Made by a program: the position numbers and the translations under genes
Assembly: GCA_016190375.1 (NCBI GenBank)
Contig: JACPQR010000115.1
Coordinates: 62,001-126,000, forward strand
Length of the DNA: 64,000 nucleotides
Reading direction: 5' to 3'
Origin: Deltaproteobacteria bacterium
Lineage (GTDB): Bacteria; Myxococcota_A; Polyangia; JACPQR01
Notes under the pieces: model-generated
Database searches by the model: none
Told to the model about the DNA's origin: nothing
What the model saw: only the letters and a program-made list of their open reading frames with translations
Shown here: in pieces, positions 37,709 to 46,259 of the stretch
How positions within the stretch are numbered: position 1 is the stretch's first letter
Layout: each line of letters starts with the position of its first letter

Positions 37709-38971
37709 ATGCGCATCGACACGAGAAACCTCTACCGGTTGCCATGGTCGGTCAACGACAACCCCATCGGCTGGCTCGAGGTGACGGACAAGTGCAACAT
37801 CGTGTGCAAGGGCTGCTACCGTGAGGAGCTCGAGGGTCACCGGCCGCTCGACGTGCTCGAGGAAGAGGTCCGCAGGCTCAAGGAGCTGCGCAATCCCGAC
37901 AGCATCTGCATCGCCGGTGGCGAGCCGCTTCTGCACCCGCAGATCTGCGACATCGTCGCCTACGTCAACTCGCTCGGCCTGAAGGCCGCGATCCTGACCA
38001 ACGCGGTGAACCTCGACGAGAACCTCGCGCGCGAGCTGAAGCGGGCCGGCGTGTACAACCTCAAGCTCCACATCGATCAGTGGCAGTCGCGGCCGCACCA
38101 CAAGCGCAAGACCGAGGTCGAGCTGATGGACCTCAGGCAGAGCTACGTCGAGCTCCTCAGGAAGGTCGGCGGGATCGACGCGACCTTCGGCGCGACCGTC
38201 TACCGCGAGAACCTCCAGTACGTCGGCGACATCCTCGCGTGGGCGCAGAAGAACATCGACGTCGTCTCCGGGCTCATCTTCTTGACCTTCCGCGCGGTCC
38301 CGACGGGAGGAGAGGTCGAGCTGTACGCCGGCGGCAAGCGTGTCGATCCGAAGGAGCTCCGGTACAGCACGAACGACGCGACCGAGGTTGGGATCACGGC
38401 GGCGGACGTGCTCGACTCGATGCGCCGCGTCTACCCCGACGTTCGTGCCTCGTCATTCCTCGGCGGGACGATGTGCCCCGACACTCCGAAGTGGCTGCTC
38501 TTGACGCACATCGCCTCGAGCGACAGGAGCTATGGCTTCGTCGGTCCGAGGACGATGGAGCTCGCCCAGACGTTCCACCACGCCGTCTTCGGCAAGTACC
38601 TCACCCACGGCGACCGCCCGCGCCTCGGCCCGGGTTACTTCGGGCTGTCCGCGATCGATCCCGCGGTGCGTCCAGGGCTCCGCCGCTGGGCCACCGACCT
38701 CGCGCGGCGCCCCTGGCGTCTGTTCGATCGCACGCTGACCACGCAGAGCGTCCTCATCCTCCAGGGTCCCGACCACCTCGAGGACGGCACGGTCGACATG
38801 TGCGATAGCTGTCCGGACATGGCGTTCTTCGAGGGCAAGCTCTATCCTTCGTGCCGTCTGGACGAGCTGCGCAAGTGGGGCACGCTCGCCAACGCCCACC
38901 ACACGGACGCCGACGCCCGCCGCCGCGCCGAGTCAGCCCGCCAGAAGCTCCCGATCGCCCCCCCCTGCTGA
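37709..38971 (+). CDS. Radical SAM protein with C-terminal Cys cluster
   Basis: VTDKCNIVCKGCYR (CxxxCxxC), IAGGEPLLHPQI; C-terminal MCDSCPDMAFFEGKLYPSCRLDE. Confidence 0.88.
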   Translation: MRIDTRNLYRLPWSVNDNPIGWLEVTDKCNIVCKGCYREELEGHRPLDVLEEEVRRLKELRNPDSICIAGGEPLLHPQICDIVAYVNSLGLKAAILTNAVNLDENLARELKRAGVYNLKLHIDQWQSRPHHKRKTEVELMDLRQSYVELLRKVGGIDATFGATVYRENLQYVGDILAWAQKNIDVVSGLIFLTFRAVPTGGEVELYAGGKRVDPKELRYSTNDATEVGITAADVLDSMRRVYPDVRASSFLGGTMCPDTPKWLLLTHIASSDRSYGFVGPRTMELAQTFHHAVFGKYLTHGDRPRLGPGYFGLSAIDPAVRPGLRRWATDLARRPWRLFDRTLTTQSVLILQGPDHLEDGTVDMCDSCPDMAFFEGKLYPSCRLDELRKWGTLANAHHTDADARRRAESARQKLPIAPPC

Positions 38972-39071
38972 GGGGACACGCACCGGGTCTGCAAGTGGCG
39001 ATTATCAAACACGTTCCAGACACAACCGCGCGTTTTGCCGGGCTGCTCTACCACGGCGCCCCGTGGCTCCG

Positions 39072-39809
39072 CTAACGCCCCCCGTTCGAGCGGTCGCGGT
39101 GCCCCGCGCGAGGCGACGACGCCACGATCTTCTGCAGAGCGCCGCAGTTGGCGACGATGAAGCCCTCTCGCTCGGTCTTGACGAAGCCCCTGCGCGCCCA
39201 GCGCGAGACGACTCGGATGGCGGTCTCGACGCTCGTCCCGACCATGTCGGCGAGGTCCTGGCGGGAGAGCGAGACCGGGATTCCCACCGTCCCGCCGGGC
39301 GGCGGCTGTGCGCGGTCGCACCCTCGGGAGCAGAGCCGGCACATCGCGAGGGCGAGCCGGCGTTCGACACCCGCCTCGCCCAGGTCGGCGGCCCGCTGCG
39401 CCAGGCGGCGGGCGTGTCTGGCCAGCGATCCGACGACCGACAGGACGGCATCAGGGCCCGAGCCGAGGACCGCCAGTGCGTCCTGCACGGGGAGCTGAAG
39501 GACCTCGACGTCGCCGGCCGAGATGGCGCTCACGGGGTACCGCCCGCCGTCGTACACGGCGACCTCGCCGATCACCATTCCCGGCCCCGCGACCTCCAGC
39601 AACAGGTCGCGATCGCTCGGGCCGTGCTTCGTGATCTTGACGCGCCCCTTGTGGATGAGGGTCAAGGCCGTGGCCATGTCCCCCTCCCTCCAGAGAAACT
39701 CCCCTCGCGTGTATTTTCGGCGCACGACCCGGCGTGAGAGACGAGTCAGGTGCTCCCGCGGCAGGTCCGAGAAGCCCGGGAAGCCGGACAGCGTGTCGGG
39801 CGGGGTCAT
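39072..39809 (-). CDS. Crp/Fnr family transcriptional regulator
   Basis: cNMP-binding fold (GEFLWREGDMATALTLIHKGRVKI) and HTH LSRQDLADMVGTSVETAIRVVSRWARRGFV. Confidence 0.92.
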   Translation of the reverse strand: MTPPDTLSGFPGFSDLPREHLTRLSRRVVRRKYTRGEFLWREGDMATALTLIHKGRVKITKHGPSDRDLLLEVAGPGMVIGEVAVYDGGRYPVSAISAGDVEVLQLPVQDALAVLGSGPDAVLSVVGSLARHARRLAQRAADLGEAGVERRLALAMCRLCSRGCDRAQPPPGGTVGIPVSLSRQDLADMVGTSVETAIRVVSRWARRGFVKTEREGFIVANCGALQKIVASSPRAGHRDRSNGGR

Positions 39810-39821
39810 GGTGCGCAGGGC

Positions 39822-39835
39822 ATGATGCATGTCAC
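39822..39835. promoter_or_regulatory. ATGATGCATGTCAC: variant operator directly upstream of the Crp/Fnr gene
   Basis: TGAT-N4-GTCA, 13 bp upstream of ATG at 39809; one mismatch to TGAC-N4-GTCA. Confidence 0.5.
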
Positions 39836-39945
39836 ATGCCGACGCCCAGGTTCTCTCTCGGCCTCGAAACTGTCAAGTATCATATCGCGATGGAGCCAAA
39901 GGCCTGCATCCCCGCGGAATTGATGCATTCAGAGGTTCGCAGGGC

Positions 39946-41277
39946 TCACGAGGCCGAGCCGGGGCCACCTTCGCGCGGTGGAATCGCGGGGACCACGCGG
40001 ATCCGCGCGACTCGCGGGCCCTCGACGGTCTCCACGATCAGCGAGTGAGCGCCGAGCTTCGTTCGCTCGCCCACGCCGGGGATCTTCTCCAGCACCTGGA
40101 TCAGGTAGCCCGCGACCGTAGCGGGCTGCTTGCCGTCGAGCTGCACTCCGATTCGCTCGGCGAGCTCGGTCAAGGGCGTCGAGCCCTCGATCACGTCGGC
40201 TGACTCGGGCGGGACAGTCGACGGACGCCCTTCGCCCTCGTCCGGCAGGGGACCCATCACCTCCTGGACCACGTCGGCCAGCGTGATGATCCCCGCCGTG
40301 CCGCCGTGCTCGTCGACGACGAGCGCCATCTGGCTCCCCTGGCCGTGGAACGCGCGCAGGATCTGCGGCGCCGCAAGCGTCTCCGGAACGTACAGCGGCT
40401 TCTGGGCGAGCGCCCCGACCGCCGAGGCGCGGCTCTCGCGGCGCATCGCGAGCAGGATGTCCTTCAGATGGACGATGCCCGTGGCGTCGTCGAGATCGCC
40501 CCCGGCCGCAGCGACCGGGAACCGCGTGTGACCGGACTCGTCCGCCCTGACGATCGCGCCGTCGAGCGTCTCGTCCGCGTGGAAGAACTCCACCTGGCTG
40601 CGCGGGATCATGATCTGGCGGGCGGTCCTGGAGGGGAAGCTCAGCGCGCGCTGGACCACCTTGATCGCGTCCTGATCGACGAGCCCGGCGGTGCCGCTGC
40701 GCGCGAGGAGGATCCGGAGCTCCTGCTCGCTGTACCCGGGCTGGCCATCCTGCTCGCTGACGTCGCGCAGCCCGAGGGGCTTGAGCACCAGCTTCGTCAC
40801 GGTGTTGACCATCCAGATGAAGGGGAACAGGACGACATGGAAGATCCTGAGCGGGACCGCCAGGGCCAGCGTCGTCGCCTCGGCCTTGTGCAGGGCAAAC
40901 AGCTTCGGGGCCTGCTCGCCGAAGATCACGTGCGTCACGGTGATCAGCGCGAAGCCGACGGCGAAGGCCACCGTGTGCGTGGCTCGCGCCGACAGCCCCA
41001 AGAGCGCGAGCGGACCGTGCAGGGCTGCCGCGACGGCCGGCTCGCCGATCCAGCCGAGCCCGAGGCTGGCGAGCGTGATCCCGATCTGCGAGACGGACAG
41101 GTACATGTCGAGGTGCTGGGTGACGGTCCTCGCGACCCTCGCTCCCGCCTTCCCCCGCTTCTCGAGCTCCTCGAGCCGCGTGACCCGGACCTTGACGATC
41201 GCGAACTCGGCGGCGACGAAGAACGCGTTGGCCCCGACGAGGGCCGCGGCGAGGAGGAGCTGGACGATCAGGCTCAC
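39946..41277 (-). CDS. CNNM/CBS/CorC_HlyC domain transporter (hemolysin family)
   Basis: Membrane domain (ANAFFVAAEFAIVKVRVTRLEEL), CBS pair, C-terminal CorC-like domain. Confidence 0.93.
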   Translation of the reverse strand: MSLIVQLLLAAALVGANAFFVAAEFAIVKVRVTRLEELEKRGKAGARVARTVTQHLDMYLSVSQIGITLASLGLGWIGEPAVAAALHGPLALLGLSARATHTVAFAVGFALITVTHVIFGEQAPKLFALHKAEATTLALAVPLRIFHVVLFPFIWMVNTVTKLVLKPLGLRDVSEQDGQPGYSEQELRILLARSGTAGLVDQDAIKVVQRALSFPSRTARQIMIPRSQVEFFHADETLDGAIVRADESGHTRFPVAAAGGDLDDATGIVHLKDILLAMRRESRASAVGALAQKPLYVPETLAAPQILRAFHGQGSQMALVVDEHGGTAGIITLADVVQEVMGPLPDEGEGRPSTVPPESADVIEGSTPLTELAERIGVQLDGKQPATVAGYLIQVLEKIPGVGERTKLGAHSLIVETVEGPRVARIRVVPAIPPREGGPGSAS

Positions 41278-41290
41278 GGTCGGGCGCCCA

Positions 41291-42442
41291 TCACCGTGGA
41301 CGTTGTCGGACCAGGAGGCGCCGCTCGACCTCGAAGACCTTGTCCGGGAGCTTCTGCTTCCCGAGCTTGCGCTTGTCGTTCTCCTTGACGAACAGGTCCG
41401 CGCCGAACCGCTCGAGCGCCTCCGCCGCGCCGACGTTCTTCACGCCCACGAGCTGCAGAGACACGATTCCCGTACCCTCGGGGCCGGGCTCGCAGCCGAT
41501 GACCCGCGTCAGCGCCGACAGCGTGTCGCCCGTCCTCGCGGTCTGGGTATGGTAGCCCTCGGTGAAGCCGATCTCCCACAGCGCGCTCTCGGTCGTGTCG
41601 CGGCTCGCAAGGCCCACGAGCCAGGCGAACACCAGCCCGCCGTACACGATCGGCTCGCCGGACATCGAGCCCGTCCTGTGGCTCGAGTAGACGCGATCGA
41701 AGTGCAGCGGGTGCGTGTTGCCCGTCCGGAAGGTCCAGCCCACGTGCTCGTCGGTGATCGTCCGCCCGTTCGCATGGACGATGATGTCGCCCGGTCGCAG
41801 GTCCTCGAAGAAGACGCCGGCGCCCGCGGTCGGAGCCCCCGCCGCCGGCGAAGGGACGATGGCCGTTCGATCGCCACCCACCGAAGGCACCTCGGCATGG
41901 CCCTTGGGCGATGAACGTCCAGGCGACCCGTGCGGGACCATGATCTTGCGGTCGTACACCAGCACGACCTCGTCCCTCTGGTTCGTGCCCACCGTCCGGA
42001 TCGTGACGATCCCTGGCTCATCCGGCCCCCGGTCGTGGCGCTCGAGCACCTTCGTGGAGGACGACAGCGTGTCGGATGCGTAGACGGGCCGCAGGAACGC
42101 CGCGTCGTAGTAGCCGAGGTTCGCGATCGCCTGCTCGGAGTCGTTCTGCACGCCGAGCGAGAGGACCACGTTGAAGACGAGCTGCGCGGGCGCGGGGATC
42201 GACGGGTGACCCAGCGCCCGCGCGTGCTCCGCGTTCAGATGCAGCGCGTTGTGCTCGTGGAACGCGCGCGAAAAACCCTCGATCAGGGCGCCGGTCACCG
42301 TCAGGCCGCGCGGGTGACGGAAGACCCTGCCCGGCTCGAGCTCCTCGAAGGTCCGGCCGTACCTGGGGAACCGGGTGCGGCCGAGATCGATCGGCACGAG
42401 CGGCGCGCGCTCGGCCAGCCTGGGGATGGGGATCTCGATCAT
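41291..42442 (-). CDS. MaoC-like double-hotdog dehydratase (mesaconyl-CoA hydratase-like)
   Basis: Two hotdog repeats; FSRAFHEHNALHLN and HVGWTFRTGNTHPLHFD. Confidence 0.82.
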   Translation of the reverse strand: MIEIPIPRLAERAPLVPIDLGRTRFPRYGRTFEELEPGRVFRHPRGLTVTGALIEGFSRAFHEHNALHLNAEHARALGHPSIPAPAQLVFNVVLSLGVQNDSEQAIANLGYYDAAFLRPVYASDTLSSSTKVLERHDRGPDEPGIVTIRTVGTNQRDEVVLVYDRKIMVPHGSPGRSSPKGHAEVPSVGGDRTAIVPSPAAGAPTAGAGVFFEDLRPGDIIVHANGRTITDEHVGWTFRTGNTHPLHFDRVYSSHRTGSMSGEPIVYGGLVFAWLVGLASRDTTESALWEIGFTEGYHTQTARTGDTLSALTRVIGCEPGPEGTGIVSLQLVGVKNVGAAEALERFGADLFVKENDKRKLGKQKLPDKVFEVERRLLVRQRPR

Positions 42443-44103
42443 GACAGGGCCTCCGACAAGAGGTTCTTCGCCACGACCTTGAGCGCGAGGACCTCCTCGG
42501 CGCCCTCGAAGATCGACAGCACGCGGGCGTCGAGGTAGTTGCGGCTGACCGCGAACTCCTCGGCGTAGCCCATGCCTCCGTGGATCTGCATCGCCTCGCG
42601 CGTCACCCACTCGGCGCACTTGCAGCAGAAGAGCTTGACCATGGACGCCTCGAGCTGTCCGCCTCCCTCGTCGACGAGACGCGCCGTCCTGTACGTCGCG
42701 TGGCGGGCCGCCTGGATCAGCGCGGCCATGCGCGCCAGCTTGAAGCGGGTGAGGCCGTACGAGAGCTCGGGCCGGCCGAAGATCGTGCGCTCGGACGCGT
42801 AGGCCATGGCGCGCTCGGAGGCCGCCCGCATCACGCCCAGGGCGCGCGCGGCGGTCTGAAGGCGCCCGCCCGAGAAGCCCTCCATCTGGAGATAGAAGCC
42901 CTTGCCCAGTCCCCCTTCGCCGCCGACGAGATTCGACGCGGGGACGCGGTAGCCATCGAACACGAGCTCGAACGAGTGCATTCCTCGGTACCCGATCGTG
43001 TCGATGGCGCGCCCCTCGATGCGCCCGCCGCCGGGTTGCTCCCACGCGAACTCGCGGCCCTCGAAGGAGGGCTTGTCGACGACGAAGAGGGAGAGGCCCC
43101 GATGGCGGCTCTCCGGGCGAGGGTCGGTCCGCGCCAGGACCATGAGCACGTTGGCGAAGCCGCCGAAGGTGCACCAGGTCTTGACGCCCGTGAGCAGGAA
43201 GTCCCCCGAAGCCTCCCGCACCGCGGCCAGCTTGATGCCGGCGACGTCCGAGCCGTGGTCAGGCTCGGTCACGGCGACCGCCGCGATGGCCTCGCCCGAC
43301 GCGAGCCGGGGCAGCCACCGCTGCTTCTGCTCCTCCGTTCCGCCCTTGAGCAGCGCCCTCGCCAGGATCTCGGGGCGCGTGATCAAGCTCCCGGCCGCGG
43401 CCAGCGAGCCCCGCGACAGCTCCTCGGTAACGATCACCATGCCCATGGCGTCCGGGCGCGACTCGGCGACGCCGCCGTAGGCGGCCGGGATCGAGAGGCC
43501 GAAGGCGCCCAGGTCCCTCAGGCCCTCGAAGATCGCGCGCGGCACGAGCAGGTCCTCTCGGTGGATCCGCTCCGCGAGCGGGAGGACCACGTCGTCTGCG
43601 AAGCGACGGAAGGTCTCGGCGATCGCGATCTGCTCGCCGGTCAAGCCGCACGCGGGACCGGCCGCGGAGCCGGACAGCTCGTGGGCCACCAAGTCGTAGG
43701 CCTCGGGCCGGGCGCCCTCTTCGACGAACGCCAGCGTTCGCGGCGAGTCGATCGTCTCACCGCCCAGCTCGTCGCCGAACCCGAAGAAGCCCCTGCGCGC
43801 CCTGAGCCTCGAGCCGACGTCGCGCGCGGTCTCTGCCGCGAAGAGCACGGCGAGCATCGACTCGAGCCGCCCTTCGCGCCCGACGGGCCATGCGAAGCGG
43901 AGCGACTCACGGGCGGCCATCAGCTCGGCGGCGCTGATCGCGAGCTCGTAGGCGGGGAGCTGAACTTCGTCGATCCTCTCGTGATCGAGCTTCCCGTCGG
44001 GCGTCGCGATGCGGCGCGCGACGGTCTCGAGCGCCCGACGGTGCGCCAGGCCCACGGCGTCGATGGCGGCGGTCGCTTCAGGGAGCATGGTCGAGTCGGG
44101 CAT
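42439..44103 (-). CDS. Acyl-CoA dehydrogenase family protein
   Basis: VTEPDHGSDVAGIKL, CTFGGFANVLMVLART, QIHGGMGYAEEFAVSRNYLDARVLSIFEGAEEVL; overlaps downstream gene. Confidence 0.9.
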   Translation of the reverse strand: MPDSTMLPEATAAIDAVGLAHRRALETVARRIATPDGKLDHERIDEVQLPAYELAISAAELMAARESLRFAWPVGREGRLESMLAVLFAAETARDVGSRLRARRGFFGFGDELGGETIDSPRTLAFVEEGARPEAYDLVAHELSGSAAGPACGLTGEQIAIAETFRRFADDVVLPLAERIHREDLLVPRAIFEGLRDLGAFGLSIPAAYGGVAESRPDAMGMVIVTEELSRGSLAAAGSLITRPEILARALLKGGTEEQKQRWLPRLASGEAIAAVAVTEPDHGSDVAGIKLAAVREASGDFLLTGVKTWCTFGGFANVLMVLARTDPRPESRHRGLSLFVVDKPSFEGREFAWEQPGGGRIEGRAIDTIGYRGMHSFELVFDGYRVPASNLVGGEGGLGKGFYLQMEGFSGGRLQTAARALGVMRAASERAMAYASERTIFGRPELSYGLTRFKLARMAALIQAARHATYRTARLVDEGGGQLEASMVKLFCCKCAEWVTREAMQIHGGMGYAEEFAVSRNYLDARVLSIFEGAEEVLALKVVAKNLLSEALS

Positions 44104-44119
44104 CGGGCTACCGCGGCGA

Positions 44120-45190
44120 TCAGGGTAGCGGGTGGGCCGAGAAGAAGGTCCACATGGCGTCCGTGGCGGAGATGTCCCCGGTGGTCTCGCCCATCAGCGG
44201 GATGGGCTCGCCGCCCGGCCACGTGTGACCGCCGCCGTCGACCGTGCAGAGCTCCACGTCGCCGCCGTCGGGGCAGCCGTCCCATCGCTCGCAGGTCACG
44301 TCGCCGTTCTGGTAGGTCACCGTTCGCGTCGACTCGCAGCCGTTGCGCGCGGCCCAGCCGGCCATGGTGTCGGCGACGGAGTCGTAGCCGGAGAAGCCAC
44401 CGCCGTCGTACGGCACGAGCTGGTCGTCGGTCCCGTGAAACTGGATGACGGGGAAGGGGCGGGCCGGCGCGCAGCCGTCGACGCCGACCAGGCCCGCGAC
44501 GGGGCCTGCCGCCGCGAAGACCAGCGCCTGCTCGCAGCCGAGGCGATGGGAGAGGAAACCGCCGTTGGAGAGGCCAGTCGTGAAGACGCGCGAGGCGTCC
44601 ACGTCGAGAGCCGACGAGATGAGCTCGATCATCGCGAGGGCGAAGCCGACGTCGTCGACGCCCTCGTCCGCGGCCGTCCCGCAGCAGGCCCCCGCGTTCC
44701 AGCTCTGCAGGACCCCCGTGCCCTCGGCGTGCACCGCGATGAACCCTTCCGCGTCCGACTTCTCGATCATCAGTGCATAGCCGGCCTGCTGGCGGGCATT
44801 CGACGTGTACCCGTGGAAGTCGAACAGGAGCGGCGCCCCACCGCCGGGCCTCTGGTCGTAGGCGGCCGGCACGTGAAGCCAGTACTCCCGCTCGAGCCCA
44901 TCGTGAGTCAGGGTGCACCAGAAGTCGCCCGTCGCCTCACCCTGCGCCTCGCAACCCTCGACGTCGCCGTCCGCGTCACCGTCGCCGTCCGCGTCGCCGT
45001 CGCCGTCCGCGTCGCCGTCGCCGTCCGCGTCGCCGTCGCCGTCGACATCGCCGTCGGCGTCGGCGTCGGCGTCGGCGTCGACATCGCCGTCGGCGTCGGC
45101 GTCGGCATCGGCATCGGCGTCGGCATCGGACTCACCGCCGCATCCCAGGAACGCCGGAAGCGCCAAGAGACCGAGGCATCGGAGCTTCAT
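44120..45190 (-). CDS. Lipoprotein esterase, PHB-depolymerase/LpqC-like, with Asp-rich linker
   Basis: Lipobox FLGCGG; (DADGDG)n linker; alpha/beta-hydrolase GLSNGGFLSH nucleophile elbow. Confidence 0.87.
   Translation of the reverse strand: MKLRCLGLLALPAFLGCGGESDADADADADADADGDVDADADADADGDVDGDGDADGDGDADGDGDADGDGDADGDVEGCEAQGEATGDFWCTLTHDGLEREYWLHVPAAYDQRPGGGAPLLFDFHGYTSNARQQAGYALMIEKSDAEGFIAVHAEGTGVLQSWNAGACCGTAADEGVDDVGFALAMIELISSALDVDASRVFTTGLSNGGFLSHRLGCEQALVFAAAGPVAGLVGVDGCAPARPFPVIQFHGTDDQLVPYDGGGFSGYDSVADTMAGWAARNGCESTRTVTYQNGDVTCERWDGCPDGGDVELCTVDGGGHTWPGGEPIPLMGETTGDISATDAMWTFFSAHPLP
44961..45129. repeat. In-frame hexamer/18-bp tandem repeats encoding Asp-Ala/Gly/Val linker
   Basis: Repeated gtcgccgtccgcgtcgcc and gtcggc units. 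Confidence 0.85.
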
Positions 45191-45280
45191 CGGCCCGGCA
45201 AGCTAGCGCGGGGCCGACGCGCCGTCAAAGGGGGGTGGCGAGTGGGGCGTACGCCACGTTTGTGAGAGGCGCGTGGAAAA

Positions 45281-45368
45281 GCACGTGGTCGTAGTCGTGG
45301 TCGTGAACGTGGACGAGACAAGCCCCTCAGAAGTCGACCACGACCACGACCACGTCCACGTCTACGAG
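45281..45368. repeat. Imperfect inverted hexamer arrays (GTGGTC/GTGGAC … GACCAC/GTCCAC)
   Basis: Left cacgtggtcgtagtcgtggtcgtgaacgtggacgag; right gtcgaccacgaccacgaccacgtccacgtctacgag. Confidence 0.75.
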
Positions 45369-45435
45369 GCTCACTCTCACGAATCTGACGTGCGCCCTGG
45401 CGAGTCTGCGGCTGGTCGCCAGCGCCTGCGCGCGA

Positions 45436-45843
45436 TCACGTGGTCTCGGGATCTGCCGCGAGCAGCGACGCGACGGCCTCGACGATTCGGCCGGCGCGAT
45501 CCACCTCGTCGGCGCCAGTGTCGGCGGCGAACCGGACCGAGGCGCTGTAGTCGGCCTGTTCGCGGTAGCGCTGGAGCGCCGCAAGGTCCTTCGAGAGAGC
45601 GCGCGGCAGCCGACCAGGCGCGACGAGGTGCCGGAAGAAGAGGTCGTGAGTGCCGGCATGTGTTCGGGCTTCGACCCCCTGCGAGACCAACGCGGCAGTC
45701 GCAGCGTGGAAGGCCGCGTAGTACGCGCGGCTCACGGCACCGTCCCACATGTCCAGGCGGGCGAGGGCGCGGGCCTCCTCGAGCGCAGCGCGCGCCTTCG
45801 CCATCTCCTGGCCCGCATTCTCCGCACGGTTCTCGCCGGTCAA
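45436..45843 (-). CDS. HEPN domain protein (probable toxin partner)
   Basis: MAKARAALEEARALARLDMWDGAVSRAYYAAFHAATAALV…YREQADYSA; TTG start overlaps MNT stop (alternative ATG at 45804). Confidence 0.82.
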   Translation of the reverse strand: MTGENRAENAGQEMAKARAALEEARALARLDMWDGAVSRAYYAAFHAATAALVSQGVEARTHAGTHDLFFRHLVAPGRLPRALSKDLAALQRYREQADYSASVRFAADTGADEVDRAGRIVEAVASLLAADPETT

Positions 45844-46199
45844 AGGGGTACTCCATCGCGCGCGATGTCGAGCGCGATGAGCCGCTCGCGCCGCTCGAGA
45901 TCGGCCATCTCCGCCGGCGAGAGCGCGAGCGGAGCGAGGCGCACCATCGTGTCCATCCAGACCTCCGCGGCGAGGTCGTACACTTCTCGCCGGACGCGTC
46001 CGTCCATGCCGTCGACGACGACGAGGACGTCCACGTCCGAATCGGGGCCGGCCTCCCCCCGCGCCCACGAGCCGAACAGCGTCAGCCGCCTCAGGCGAGG
46101 GCCGAAGCGCCGCTCCAGGCGGCCGCGGAGATCGGCCAGCGCTCGTGCGACGGGCTCGGAGAGCGGGATCACGAGGAAAAGTCTAGCACTCCCTGGCAC
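45840..46199 (-). CDS. MNT-type nucleotidyltransferase
   Basis: LFGSWARGEAGPDSDVDVLVVV (GSX10DXD). Confidence 0.87.
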   Translation of the reverse strand: MPGSARLFLVIPLSEPVARALADLRGRLERRFGPRLRRLTLFGSWARGEAGPDSDVDVLVVVDGMDGRVRREVYDLAAEVWMDTMVRLAPLALSPAEMADLERRERLIALDIARDGVPL

Positions 46200-46259
46200 C
46201 GCATGGCGGCTAGCTGCTGACGGCCATGGGAGCGCCGCGGACCCGATGAGCGGCGGCCG

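Noticed and set aside
44961-45129. Tandem repeats resembling a CRISPR-like array
   Set aside because: Units are 6/18 bp, lack unique spacers and sit in frame within a lipoprotein gene
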